From a virus, in IMG/VR virus record IMGVR_UViG_3300002835_000806, positions 1 to 29,326 of that record: a stretch of DNA of 29,326 nt; one strand, written 5' to 3'. Under the pieces are notes generated by a model. The model was not told the DNA's origin. It saw only the letters and a program-made list of their open reading frames with translations, and made no database searches. The translations under genes and the position numbers were made by a program. Each line of letters starts with the position of its first letter. Position 1 is the stretch's first letter. Of this stretch, positions 20,101-25,603 are shown one piece after another.

Positions 20101-22838
20101 CCACTGACGGAATGCGAGGCAATGAACTGGCACAACTAATGACCGGTATAGATTTTGGCGGTGTACAAATTCAAGGAACAACTTTTGATGTTACCGGCGG
20201 CTGGGATGCTCTTCCGTGGTTTACTGACAGTTGGGACAGCGTGGAATCTAACAGTGATTTTTATTATGTGGCCGACGGAAGTACTATTGCAGTAACATTG
20301 CCATTTATTCCTGCAGCGGGAGAACAGATTTCTGTATATTGGAAACCTTCGGGAACCAGGATTCCGGGCGATATACAAACACTCGGCGGCACCACAAATC
20401 CACAAGTTATTATAGAATCAGGAATCACTGCCCCTAAAACAATTAGAGTAGATGATCCTAATTGGATTCAAAATTGGGATAGCTCAAATGCCACTAATCC
20501 CAACGCCCAGATGCCTACATTTGTAGGAGATGGATCTACTAGAGTAGTTGAAATCGGTCAATATATCAGTGTAGAACCAGGTGATACATTGATCTTCCGC
20601 AAGTTAGACAGTGACGGATCAGTGACCATCACCGACGTAAATCTTTTAGATACTAAATTGAGTGGCGGATCACTATCAAATATTAGTGGTGCGTATCAAA
20701 CAGCCAACGGCCTCACAGCCGAAGAAATTGTCGTAGACGGCGATAAATTTATTAGCCCAGATCAAGTGCCAGCGCCCGAAGAAAACATTCCCGGCCAAGT
20801 GCTAGAAAGTGTAAGCATCAAAGTGTTCCACACCTATCCTCAAGGATCTGCCCTGATACAAAATACCATTGCATATTCGGACGGTGTAAAATTTAAATAT
20901 GCCATAGGTATTAATATATTAGAAAACAATTCAGTAATTGTTTACATTAATAAAATCAAACAAGAACTGGTTCAAGATTATATTATAGACTATGAAACCA
21001 ATGAGGTGGTATTTAATTATGTACCGATCAGTACCACCATAATTGAAATACTGGCATTTGGTCTAGGCGGTATAAATTTATTAGATTATCAAGAATTTGT
21101 TGCAGACGGTGCAACTACATTGTTTTTAACTAAAGCAATTTTCAGTCAAACTTCGTCAATATTAGTTACAGTCAACGGTGATGCCGTTGATGCTGGATTC
21201 CTAGACAGTGCTGATTTTACAGATACACTAGATAAAACTTTAGTACAGTTTGGTATTGCTCCGGCTATTGACAGTGTGGTCAAGGTGGTATGTCTAGGAC
21301 CCGGCCTAGATGCAGACTCCACAGGACAGAGTATAATTAGAGTTAATAATCAAACTATTGTCTACGATGGATCAACCACTAGATTTGTAGTAGACAAATT
21401 TGTTAATTTATCTAGGGCCTCCGCGGTATCTAACTTACTGATAAACATTAATGGACAACAGATCAAAGGACCTGATACTGTGTTAACAGTCTACGACGGA
21501 ACCAACAATCAAATTACTATTGGAGTAGATCCAATAAGATTTCCAGGTTCAATAACTTATCCTGATATTCGAGTATTTGTAAACAACGACCCAACGATTC
21601 AGGTGGTAGACTATACGCTTAATTCTGGATCTAATATTATTACAGTGCGTTCAGATATTCTAGATATAGGTGATGTTATTAGAATTGTTGTTACCGCATT
21701 TGCAGATTATCAAATAGACAGTGATGAAATTGTTTTCACAGATGCAATTATGGCCACTCTGGAAAACAATGATGACAGCACTGCAAAAGATATAATTGAA
21801 ATTGTTTGGTTTAGTGAATATCCTAGTATGGATATTGTAGCTGATCAATTTGCAGGCGGAAAAGTTCAATATCAACTTTCTAGAACTCCTATAAATTCAA
21901 ATTATGTATGGGTCTATGTAAACGGAGTGAGACAAACACAGGACCGTGATTTTAGTGTATCTTTGCCGAGAGGTGTGGTATATCTAGATGTTGAAACAAC
22001 TACCGAAGATGATGTAAAAATTGTTGAATTTGGCAATGACGTATATAGATTTCCTAGTGCATATGAAATTTACAAAGACATGTTAAACATATACCATTTC
22101 AAACGCTACAGCAGAAATGATGTTAAACTAGCCGTAGCATTGAATTACTACGATCAAAGTATTACAGTGGTCAATGGTGATCAACTGTATGACCCGACCG
22201 ACCGACCAGTATCAGGTATTGTATACATCAACAACGAAAGAATAGAATATTTACAAAAGTCTGGAAATGTACTTACACAGCTTCGTAGAGGAAGTCTAGG
22301 AACTGCTATTGCAATAATTCACGAAGCGGGTAGTTTTGTAACAGACAGCGGCCCATTAGAAACTATTCCGTATAATGAAACACAACACCGTTTGGATTTT
22401 GTCAGCGACGGTAGTACATTATTAGTTGGTCCTTTAGATTTTGTTCCTACACAAGGAACTAGAAGTTCATGGTACCGTGGAATTGACATTGCAACAGGTG
22501 GCCCCAACATTCCTGTAACACACGGACCGTGTGATCAATTGGAAATATTTGTAGCTGGTACTAGATTACGTAAAAACCCTGTCGATGTATTTGATGAAGA
22601 TCTAGGCCCTAACGGAAGCAAAGAAATAGAAGCAGAATTCAGTGTAGATGGAACAAGCTCTTATATAAGGCTAACAAAAGCAATACCGGCGGGCACCCGT
22701 ATCACGGTAATTAGGAAAACAGGAAGAACTTGGTATGATCGAGGTGTTACAACGGCATCAGCCGGAAGAACTCTACAGAAAAATGCTACTGCGATCAGCA
22801 ATTTTATTTTACAAAAGACAACCATCATACCAGAATAA
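8148..22838 (+). CDS. Giant multimodular baseplate/tail protein, 4896 residues, in the gp7 position
   Basis: A single open frame of 14.7 kb encoding about 540 kDa. I do not recognise it as one named family. Residues about 15-150 ('LPEVFQTETNAKFM', 'GYVGRRYG', 'YSWNPPIDWDKFVNFREYYW') form a domain I associate with large baseplate-region proteins of marine T4-like phages. It is followed by a Trp-rich conserved region around 1130-1260 ('PSWWEDQYGAAPYTKNNLLL'). Six CBM5/12-like modules lie at about 219-262, 1462-1501, 1719-1759, 2224-2269, 2483-2522 and 2655-2720. Six FG-GAP-like repeats begin at Phe 2180, 2315, 2627, 2771, 2831 and 2910. Gly/Tyr-rich beta repeats are at 2953-3031, 3422-3496 and 3787-3865. 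A C-terminal block contains 'SGIVYINNERIEYL' and 'LTQLRRGSLGTA' (from 4688). Gene order (after gp6) suggests a gp7 or gp7/gp10 role, T4 gp7 being 1032 residues, but this is inference. No signal peptide, transmembrane segment or enzyme motif was seen. The ATG is four bases after the gp6 stop, with only a weak ribosome-binding site. Confidence 0.8.
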   Translation: MAKDIFPQSQLPIRRTVELLPEVFQTETNAKFMSAVVDPLVQPGTLSKTVGYVGRRYGKTYNGSDVYLDTDATLRSRYQLEPGVTVKDKDKVENFYDYIDFKNQLKFFGNHLERDDLITDQDHYSWNPPIDWDKFVNFREYYWVPDGPPPITIFGQQQSITSTYRVRLGVGSSWIFFPDGLSLNPTLTLYRGQTYKFQVNAPGEGFVIKTAYDTGSLVYKPYLPYQQGQFAVFNNKLWKAKTFIAITDGSTIDEDSQDWEYVEAASQATALDYNTGITGQGATNGTLTFTVPFDAPDVLFYQSATDINRFGRFLIADIESNTKIDITNEVVGKATYVSSNAITFTNGMKVRFSGQVTPTKYSTDTWVIEGVGESIRLIRFQDLSPPTLSTTSLEVLFDDGGFDTEPFDDAATYPESKDYITINRASQDSNPWSRYNRWFHRSVLEQAHALNNSEFDSIETARAKRPIIEFSSNLQLFNHGSLAKTPVDFIDTFTTDVFSTIEGSIGYNVDGEELFNGARLLVTADTDTLANNRIYTVNFIIHNNRRQINLVETVDATSTIGDGVFVRRGLLNKGIMYHFTGTSWVPSQKKTAVNQSPLFDVFDDNGVSYGDMDTYPVSSFLGTKLVSYKVGNSIIDKELGFSLSYLNINNVGDIEFNFDWDVDTFDYHSSKEVFFKTIRQGYYKFTHTGSYANGWLKSDRTYLQPVIYSTTVAEVSTRIVSNGIKWTDVQDSEISKILIYINGIKYSGSYTRNQNIFTFPNSFKINDIVTVKVFADADPHLGYYEIPVGLEKNPLNGEVKTFTLGQAVDHVSTAIDLFEQFSGAYPGVSNLRDLTGYQNLARRFLKHSGITPTAIMLLCDKHVNIIKSIQFAKKSYTEFKNNFIKFAETATYNLDPVEFVDDILATMSKIKTQKDAFADSDMVGSGAYNLKEYIVEDTEITTFALNTKFNLTQLSRTAVYIYINNTQLTHGIDYTFNDTFGFVSISKSLAEGDVIQIKEYVSSSFCFIPPTPSKLGLYKTFIPSLFLDDTYVTPINVIQGHDGSITVAYGDFRDDVLLELEKRIYNNIKQVYTEDLFSQDAILGGYYGSSTYTKQELDSVISSEFLRWFSETNVDYLTNTFFDSEDSFTYTYSNMGDPTGQLNLPGWWRGVYTWLYDTDRPHRCPWEMLGFSQQPSWWEDQYGAAPYTKNNLLLWEDLASGIIRQGPRVGTYDRYKRATLLNHIPVDGDGNLLSPFESGAATNFVLYNNKGTFKFGDLAPVEYAWRSSSDYPFVIMLALCLMRPYEFIIETLDKSRIKVNKIGQTVNKNTNLFFKNSDIVIPTSGGNQTSGLVNYVVDYLRSRGLTESVLQKKIDNLDVNLSTRLSGFVDQSQQKYILDSKNPSASTSNIFLPQENYDINFNISAPISSPSYSAVVVEKLASGFKLFGYDISEPYFKYFEAVKSANDPLLSVGGVSENFIDWEANKIFGNGTIIRVSDIFYRCIKSHTSGIEFDAQFWQRIAKLPLVGAVEVFRRRTVNSAAVKELPYGTVFSSLQDIADFIIGYDAYLQSQGFEFTGYDGNLESAKDWITSIKELLFWSKHKWAESSLITLSPAAAKIELNIDIGVADNLLDSFYDYNILKVDGTILPVEFINVNREFKKITVDVVNDSDGIYFFRCYFVLKEHVTIFDDRTVFNDVLYDKPTGYRQERIKSRGFRTVDWDGDYTSPGFLFDNVNIQIWQPFTDYKLGDIVNYKSYNWTSLVNQQGAIQFKDSNWTKLDTTPAKGLISNFDVRVSQFEDYYNVDADGAGASQRELARHLIGYQTREYLQNLAEDNVTQFKLYQGFIREKGTANAVVKVFDKLSRITADSIVLDEEWAFNVGRLGGIDQLNEIEFEIVKDNLLVNPQAIVITNGPISKNSLDKYLRVNQTNFTRSLIPYSVDINPLTVYQGITRNAGYVKTDQIELFVRSREDILSLDISSLVENSHIWITFDNASWTVLRLNLNTALIIEDIVKDSTTSVITVTVSRKHGLTVDEIVGIKDIVNFTGFYKVVAVTDYTFGVQDGPGPVPSAPDISSIQYNIYQLTQSRFNSYQDLGDQTAALLKQGSKLWIDNTDATVGNWEVVEKQRLYVEKPITNFGATDPRNTGRAVVYADNLKQVITGIPSANSVMVYSETVTGLSVKEILQPETEFTNTTANSFGDAIAISPDNVWLAVGAPLASGVPSRFKGIYEDSYIDPLIPAASYRAGDIVLQNGKLWEATNDQQPGDGSTNTLNTLSVNFRNEDWKLVDVVYANSSGSLGPVKQGMVVLYKRKNNAWELQHTILSPRIEANEKFGSSISIGVSGANYYMSISAPGSLNDLGRVYLYKYTGTTAGSTTQILTFNGTSAVNYAVNTITFSRNHNYITGQLVRYLNGTYAGDDKSLATSPPPPEDYTILYAIRITDTVIQLATSVVNATTGTEIDLKDFGIDDSSSHTLISTATVGWKQMGDPEYRGLYTSSVSAIYSQGSKVWYEGRIYQALEDTYGDGTSLDLSTSNSWQVLDESVTEVSLPSNIALIDSGNVLPILQDSSTAILGSIYPLVTAGNFKLGEIYRIEDYGTTNFQLIGNNPAAGDGLTFKATGVGSGTGTARWISYQFAELIKAGDMFGQSQAMSRDGSVLVVGAPESDGIYIANYKGVWTDYQTYYEDDIVKYNGDYYRLVDYDPLTGGEADSSEDSTYITTSKNDVPTNSSLQGPWTFVSSEISNPSGKIFIYKRNTNDVYELAQTITAGSLIEISDVLNIDNLNTGDKFGAAVDIDYNGTTIIASSPQADVKSTDQGAVFVFKSAQSDTISYRLKQRLISHENYANEYFGSAISISPATEKIVVGASNASFNLFTIYDQGSTSFDNTNTTFSSDEGNTGQVYVFERKDQTYHLTEKLYVPDLQDWESFGSSVDCVGSVIAVGSPTYRDTVYRIGVNFTTTILLGASGNNALTVDVIIQDGVIVSAIAKDSGAGYTVSDFDDDTDAIEINGSADKARIKVQSMSAGTITKLFVSYGGSGYTGSAEVIETGQVRLFTKDTTKNPWNTIASRQDLTDIELFKNISIYDNETNVKISDIEIVDHYKLKILGAAEQELKFKTLYDPATYTNGTDQQEVDESQAWFEKHVGELWWDLSTAKWLLYEQGDISYRIGNWNQLAYGASIDVYEWVESKYLPSRWNVLADTTEGLAQGISGQPLYPDNTAYSVKILTNSSTGETTDTKYYYWVKNKNIVPKNVPGRRITALDVKSYIENPIGTGQPILSPIAADTLLAFNFESLISSNTALINIQYRKNLKALNSIHNEYQLLTEGVADSLPTETLEAKWIDSLVGYDLAGNIVPDAGIPIKQRYGLSFRPRQTMFKDRFAILKTVIININSVLKTRAFSDTLNFINLGSVDPEPSSVLNQYDVRVDTLTDLAEVGTTRVKKAVLRANIVDGEIDTIDITDSGFGYRNAPFVNIEGNGQGATARVTIDSQGRINSVTVLSKGRRYTSAVAEIRYFSVLVAQDSSINNYWSIYSWDDIRKTFFRSKSQAFNTSKYWEYIDWWQDGYGVTSRIVKEITDLYQEPSISVKVGDLIRIQEFANGGWAVLEKTDPTQGNILDNYILVGRKNGTINLIIDDLVSVQNIGYDNTIAFDADVYDINPTQELRNILKAAKEDIFTEDLRVEWNKLFFTSIRYAFVEQPYIDWAFKTSFLNATHNVGDLEQKINYKNDNLENFQEYIEEIKPYRTTIREYISKYTDRDISYSGTTDFDLPPEYSTQDGKILPIRSNSDRFTSYPWKWWTDNNGYVVTEITVSNGGADYTEVPSVIIEGNGTGATAQAFVANGSVVAVKVLTKGQGYTQAPSVSLVGGNGTSQSIAKAVATIGETAVRTFDLTVKFDRIAKQGIYQTFTKSEIFTATGVSAVFQLQYAPNRDKSKISITKNNQIVLNSEYTITLYTSTTDTYSLIKGKLIFNTTPTLGDIIEINYEKNVELFDSINRIENYYSPTDGMRGNELAQLMTGIDFGGVQIQGTTFDVTGGWDALPWFTDSWDSVESNSDFYYVADGSTIAVTLPFIPAAGEQISVYWKPSGTRIPGDIQTLGGTTNPQVIIESGITAPKTIRVDDPNWIQNWDSSNATNPNAQMPTFVGDGSTRVVEIGQYISVEPGDTLIFRKLDSDGSVTITDVNLLDTKLSGGSLSNISGAYQTANGLTAEEIVVDGDKFISPDQVPAPEENIPGQVLESVSIKVFHTYPQGSALIQNTIAYSDGVKFKYAIGINILENNSVIVYINKIKQELVQDYIIDYETNEVVFNYVPISTTIIEILAFGLGGINLLDYQEFVADGATTLFLTKAIFSQTSSILVTVNGDAVDAGFLDSADFTDTLDKTLVQFGIAPAIDSVVKVVCLGPGLDADSTGQSIIRVNNQTIVYDGSTTRFVVDKFVNLSRASAVSNLLININGQQIKGPDTVLTVYDGTNNQITIGVDPIRFPGSITYPDIRVFVNNDPTIQVVDYTLNSGSNIITVRSDILDIGDVIRIVVTAFADYQIDSDEIVFTDAIMATLENNDDSTAKDIIEIVWFSEYPSMDIVADQFAGGKVQYQLSRTPINSNYVWVYVNGVRQTQDRDFSVSLPRGVVYLDVETTTEDDVKIVEFGNDVYRFPSAYEIYKDMLNIYHFKRYSRNDVKLAVALNYYDQSITVVNGDQLYDPTDRPVSGIVYINNERIEYLQKSGNVLTQLRRGSLGTAIAIIHEAGSFVTDSGPLETIPYNETQHRLDFVSDGSTLLVGPLDFVPTQGTRSSWYRGIDIATGGPNIPVTHGPCDQLEIFVAGTRLRKNPVDVFDEDLGPNGSKEIEAEFSVDGTSSYIRLTKAIPAGTRITVIRKTGRTWYDRGVTTASAGRTLQKNATAISNFILQKTTIIPE
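8802..8933 (+). other. CBM5/12-like module 1 in the giant protein (residues 219-262)
   Basis: The segment reads Y-x3-Y with QGQFAVFNNKLWKAK and closes with QDWEYV. This is the Y..G..V.ynG.lW.A...W pattern of chitin/cellulose-binding modules of the CBM5/12 type. It is assigned by eye only. Confidence 0.5.
12531..12650 (+). other. CBM5/12-like module 2 in the giant protein (residues 1462-1501)
   Basis: It starts with Trp 1462, has 'GNGTIIRVSDIFYRCIKSH' and ends 'FWQRI'. The aromatic spacing matches the other modules, but Cys replaces Ala after the central Tyr. Confidence 0.45.
13302..13424 (+). other. CBM5/12-like module 3 in the giant protein (residues 1719-1759)
   Basis: 'IWQPFTDYKLGDIVNYKSYN' followed by a closing 'SNWTKL' is one of the clearest matches to the W...Y..GD.V.y......W pattern. 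Confidence 0.55.
14817..14954 (+). other. CBM5/12-like module 4, inserted in propeller blade 1 (residues 2224-2269)
   Basis: 'SYRAGDIVLQNGKLWEATND' and closing 'EDWKLV' give the clearest CBM5/12 pattern of the set. It lies between the inner strand (FG...VGAP) and outer strand (VVLYKR) of the first FG-GAP repeat. Confidence 0.6.
15594..15713 (+). other. CBM5/12-like module 5, between propeller blades 2 and 3 (residues 2483-2522)
   Basis: 'AIYSQGSKVWYEGRIYQALE' and closing 'SWQVL' follow the Y..G..V.y.G..Y.A...W pattern. Confidence 0.5.
15834..15977 (+). other. GTT..F.LIG / GTGTA module in the giant protein (residues 2563-2610)
   Basis: The segment has 'GEIYRIEDYGTTNFQLIG', then 'FKATGVGSGTGTA'. 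I recognise this as a short beta module that recurs in marine phage structural proteins (Y.I...GtTdF..iGa...vGt.F.atG.gsGTG.a). It occurs once here, between propeller blades 2 and 3. Confidence 0.5.
16110..16307 (+). other. CBM5/12-like module 6, inserted in propeller blade 3 (residues 2655-2720)
   Basis: 'YKGVWTDYQTYYEDDIVKYN' then 'GDYYRLVDYDP' and, after a Ser/Thr-rich insertion, 'PWTFV'. The aromatic and GD.V positions match the other modules, with an unusually long last loop. Confidence 0.5.
17004..17240 (+). repeat. Gly-Tyr-rich beta repeat 1 in the giant protein (residues 2953-3031)
   Basis: The unit alternates a strand with 'DSGAGYT' and 'YGGSGYTG' turns ('VIIQDGVIVSAIAKDSGAGY'). It is less regular than the two later copies and lies between the last FG-GAP inner and outer strands. 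Confidence 0.5.
18411..18635 (+). repeat. Gly-Tyr-rich beta repeat 2 in the giant protein (residues 3422-3496)
   Basis: The unit reads 'DGEIDTIDITDSGFGYRNAP', 'VNIEGNGQGATARV', 'INSVTVLSKGRRYTSA'. This is a two-turn beta module (G.v..v.i...G.GY...P.v.i.G.G.gA.A.v) often seen in marine phage fibres. Confidence 0.6.
19506..19742 (+). repeat. Gly-Tyr-rich beta repeat 3 in the giant protein (residues 3787-3865)
   Basis: The unit reads 'VSNGGADYTEVPSVIIEGNG', 'GATAQAFVANGSVVAVKVL', 'TKGQGYTQAPSVSLVGGNG'. It is closely similar to the copy at 18411-18635, pointing to duplication within the gene or recruitment from the same source. Confidence 0.6.
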
Positions 22839-22841
22839 ATA
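22834..22841 (+). promoter_or_regulatory. Possible late promoter motif overlapping the end of the giant gene
   Basis: AATAAATA differs from TATAAATA only at the first base and overlaps the stop codon of the giant gene. It is only five bases before the ATG at 22846. A transcript from it would probably begin at or inside that codon, so if real it would serve an ATG further in (22873) or a leaderless message. Confidence 0.35.
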
Positions 22842-22845
22842 CACT

Positions 22846-23508
22846 ATGAATAATAATTTCAACGAGCTCGATATGCCCAACGAACAAAAACAACCAGAAA
22901 AAACACCCAACGAAAGTGGTGGATTCCACGTCGAAGGACACATAAAAATATTTGATCCCCAAACAGGCGAGGTATTTCAAGACAAACGCAATGCCATTCA
23001 TTATGAAAATATGAGTGTGGCAATGGTCAACAGTCTTAGTAATCAAGGCCAAGGCTGGATTTATCAAATGGTTTTTGGCAACGGCGGAACCACAGTAGAC
23101 CCAACTGGACTGATTAGCTATCTAACACCAAACACTGTAGGAGTTAACACCAGTCTGTATAATCAAACCTATGCCAAAGTGGTGGATAAAAATGCTACAG
23201 AAAATACAGATCCTATTAGAAATAAAATGGAAATTAGGCATATAAGTGGAGCCACTTACAGTGATATTATTATTAGTTGTTTGTTAGATTACGGCGAACC
23301 AGACGGACAAGATGCATTTGACAACAGTCAAGATATGAGTGGTAATTTTGTTTTTGATGAATTGGGTCTAAGATCGTATAGCGACAGCGGCACAGGCAAA
23401 TTATTAACCCATGTGATTTTTCACCCTGTTCAAAAATCTCTGAACAGACTATTACAAATTGATTATACAATTCGTGTACAGAGTTTAACTGGATTCACGG
23501 AGGTGTAA
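22846..23508 (+). CDS. Conserved-looking phage structural protein of unknown role (220 residues)
   Basis: I do not recognise a named family. The frame is open further upstream (to 22735), but that part overlaps the end of the giant gene and does not resemble a phage protein, so the first ATG after the giant gene's stop is preferred. An internal ATG at 22873 (residue 10) is a possible alternative because the AATAAATA motif is very close to 22846. The first 25 residues are Asn/Gln/Glu/Pro-rich and look disordered. The rest is a compact beta-rich domain with 'GGFHVEGHIKIFDPQTGEVF', 'MVFGNGGTTVDPTGLISYL' and 'SDIIISCLLDYGEP', ending in 'LLQIDYTIRVQSL'. Its location between the giant baseplate gene and the fibre genes suggests a baseplate-to-fibre connector or wedge-tip protein. 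This is inference from position. Its last codons contain the GGAGG ribosome-binding site of the next gene. Confidence 0.7.
   Translation: MNNNFNELDMPNEQKQPEKTPNESGGFHVEGHIKIFDPQTGEVFQDKRNAIHYENMSVAMVNSLSNQGQGWIYQMVFGNGGTTVDPTGLISYLTPNTVGVNTSLYNQTYAKVVDKNATENTDPIRNKMEIRHISGATYSDIIISCLLDYGEPDGQDAFDNSQDMSGNFVFDELGLRSYSDSGTGKLLTHVIFHPVQKSLNRLLQIDYTIRVQSLTGFTEV
23499..23503 (+). promoter_or_regulatory. Strong ribosome-binding site for the first fibre gene
   Basis: GGAGG lies within the last codons of the upstream gene, eight bases before the ATG at 23512. It fixes that start and couples the two genes. Confidence 0.8.
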
Positions 23509-23511
23509 TAA

Positions 23512-25593
23512 ATGCCATATATTGTAAATTTTACTGATAACGAAAATAAGACACCGATCACGGTGTACGATAACACCTCAAACACAGATACCAGCTTGAC
23601 ATTTCCAGGAAGAAATGTAACTGGGTATGGTCAGACTATTGGTCAAAATTTTCTAGCCCTGTTAGAAAATTTTGCAGGCCCGGCTCAACCAGTCAACCCT
23701 ACTGAAGGACAGTTATGGTTTGATACCAACACAAGAACACTACAAATCTATGACGGTGTTGGTTGGAAAGCAGCCAGCGACATTCAAAAGAGTGTTGTAG
23801 CTCCTTCTGTTGAACAAAGCAAAGTTGGCGAACTTTGGGTAGATACCGTAAATCAACAATTATATGTTTTCTCAGGCACAGACTGGATTTTAGTTGGACC
23901 TAATTTTTCAACAGGACTATTGAGCGGCCCGCTAGTTGAGCAGATTGTAGACACCAACAATATTACCAAAGTAGTTTTAACCTTTTATGTAGAAGATAAA
24001 CCGGTTGTAATTATCAGCAAAGACAGTTTTACTCCAAAAAATTCTATCACAGGATTCCTTGCAGTAAGATCAGGAGTGAATATATCATCTACAACAGATC
24101 TAGGACTGGGTGGATTTAGTCCCAAACTGTACGGAACAGCCACTTCAGCAGACGGATTAAATGTCAGTGGTGTGGTGATTGACAGCGGTAAATTTCTTAG
24201 ATCGGATATCACTAATACCACTGAATTTGGATTGAACATTAGAAACAACTCAGGTATCAATATCGGAGTAGACAGTTCATTTAATCTTTCTAATTCAGCT
24301 ACCGCTGCTAAAATCTATAATTCCTCAGCAGGTAGCAGTATTGATATTCAACTGAACAGTGACGGTATACCTAACACAATATTACGAGTAATTGATAATA
24401 AAGTTGGAGTTAATAATCTCAGCCCACAAGAATCGTTGGACATAATTGGTAACACTAAAATTAGTGGAAACTTGATTGTTGATAGCACAGTAGGAACCAC
24501 TAATCTCAGCAATGGTTCAATTAGAACTGCTGGGGGACTAGCTGTAACCAAAAATGCATTAATCGGTACAACTTTAGAAGTAGTCGGAACTACTACCGCA
24601 CGGAATATTGATCCAGCACTGAATGATACTTTTGAATTTGGTAGTGCTACCAAGCGTTGGAAAACAATCAGAGCACAGACTATTATTGCAGAAACTGTGG
24701 AAGGAGTACTTGGAGGAGATATCAGTGGTAATGCTGTTACTGCCACAAGTTTACAAAACACCACAGCATTCTCTATCACAGGAGACATAGCTTCAACGGC
24801 TCCAATAACTTTTAACGGCAGCACAGGCGGTTATACAAAAACATTTAATACAACACTTTCTTCTTCTATCATTAGTAGTAAAGCAGAACCTATTCCTAAT
24901 AGATCTAAAACAGATGATTTTGTTTTGGTTTTTAGATCAAGTACCAGCGGCCTGCTTAAACAATCTAGAGATACATTTATAGCTGATTTAGGATTGCCAA
25001 TTGGTGCTATTCTGCCTTATGCAGGTTCTAGTGCTCCTTATGGATTTTTGTTTTGCGATGGTGGCGAAGTAGAAAGAGGAAAATTTTCTGATTTGTACGA
25101 TATCATTGGCACAACCTACAACGGTGTTGATCCGTTAGTTGGAGTTAATACTTTTAGAATTCCCGATCTAAGAGGTAGATTTGCTCTAGGAAGAGATAAT
25201 ATGGACAACGGTATCACAGTGCCTAACAGCACTGGTGGATATGTAGAAGGCGGTGGCGGCGCGGTAGGAAGAGTATCTGGAACTGAACCACAAAATATTG
25301 GTCAAGGCAGCGGTACATCAACTCAAACACTGTTGATTAGAAATCTTCCAGATCATGAACACGATATGGTAGGTAGCACCGGCGGACAATATGCTGCGGT
25401 AAAATTAGACACCGCTTTGCCAACTGATTTTGGTGCATTTTTAGATGCAGGGCCAACAGCAGCAGGTAAATTCAATTACCTTCCTAATTCAGGGGGTATT
25501 AAAACTACAAATCCGTTAAGCGAAGCATTTTCATTAATGAATCCGTTTCTAACAATAAACTACATTATTAGGTCAGGACCTCCTGCATTCTAA
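23512..25593 (+). CDS. Short-tail-fibre-like adhesin with gp12-type collar tip
   Basis: A 693-residue fibre protein. Residues 1-190 are the N-domain shared with the next two genes: 'GYGQTIGQNFLALLENFAG' (39-56, one residue shifted between copies), then two copies of a 'G.LW.D....L.vydG..W' motif (62-88 and 99-130). The middle is a repetitive beta-rich shaft with 'NTKISGNLIVDSTVGTTNLS' and 'FGSATKRWKTIRAQTI'. Residues 495-560 match the phage tail collar domain: 'PIGAILPYAGSSAPYGFLFC', 'LYDIIGTTYNG', 'FRIPDLRGRFALGRD'. A His-Glu-His at 615-617 ('LPDHEHD') recalls the HxH metal-binding pair in the receptor-binding tip of T4 gp12. The protein ends in 'NPFLTINYIIR', typical of collar proteins. It is probably a trimer attached to the baseplate through its N-domain and contacting the host surface with the collar end. 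Orthology to gp12 proper is not claimed because the N-terminus differs. Confidence 0.8.
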   Translation: MPYIVNFTDNENKTPITVYDNTSNTDTSLTFPGRNVTGYGQTIGQNFLALLENFAGPAQPVNPTEGQLWFDTNTRTLQIYDGVGWKAASDIQKSVVAPSVEQSKVGELWVDTVNQQLYVFSGTDWILVGPNFSTGLLSGPLVEQIVDTNNITKVVLTFYVEDKPVVIISKDSFTPKNSITGFLAVRSGVNISSTTDLGLGGFSPKLYGTATSADGLNVSGVVIDSGKFLRSDITNTTEFGLNIRNNSGINIGVDSSFNLSNSATAAKIYNSSAGSSIDIQLNSDGIPNTILRVIDNKVGVNNLSPQESLDIIGNTKISGNLIVDSTVGTTNLSNGSIRTAGGLAVTKNALIGTTLEVVGTTTARNIDPALNDTFEFGSATKRWKTIRAQTIIAETVEGVLGGDISGNAVTATSLQNTTAFSITGDIASTAPITFNGSTGGYTKTFNTTLSSSIISSKAEPIPNRSKTDDFVLVFRSSTSGLLKQSRDTFIADLGLPIGAILPYAGSSAPYGFLFCDGGEVERGKFSDLYDIIGTTYNGVDPLVGVNTFRIPDLRGRFALGRDNMDNGITVPNSTGGYVEGGGGAVGRVSGTEPQNIGQGSGTSTQTLLIRNLPDHEHDMVGSTGGQYAAVKLDTALPTDFGAFLDAGPTAAGKFNYLPNSGGIKTTNPLSEAFSLMNPFLTINYIIRSGPPAF

Positions 25594-25603
25594 AGGATAA
25601 AAA

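Noticed and set aside
21070-21078. TATAAATT-type motifs within genes, such as this one in the giant gene
   Set aside because: They deviate from the late-promoter core at its last position, sit in the middle of coding sequence without a start codon downstream, and are expected by chance in AT-rich DNA.
8148-22838. Intron, intein or assembly fusion in the giant gene
   Set aside because: The frame is continuous, and no intein splice motifs (Cys/Ser start, His-Asn end) or homing-endonuclease motifs were seen. Conserved marine-phage blocks occur at both ends and throughout, so a single natural protein is the simplest reading.
22735-22845. Upstream extension of the 220-residue protein (37 extra codons)
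   Set aside because: It overlaps the conserved end of the giant gene in another frame, is basic and unlike the rest of the protein, and a suitable ATG follows immediately after the giant gene's stop.
24348-24824. 158-codon open frame on the - strand
   Set aside because: It is antisense to the repetitive shaft of the first fibre. Its Val/Ile/Leu/Ser-rich sequence mirrors the Thr/Asn/Gly codons of the shaft.
25581-25597. Hairpin over the ribosome-binding site of the second fibre gene (TCCT with AGGA)
   Set aside because: Only four base pairs can form and no late-promoter motif lies in the loop, so it does not match the arrangement at 27420 and 29266.
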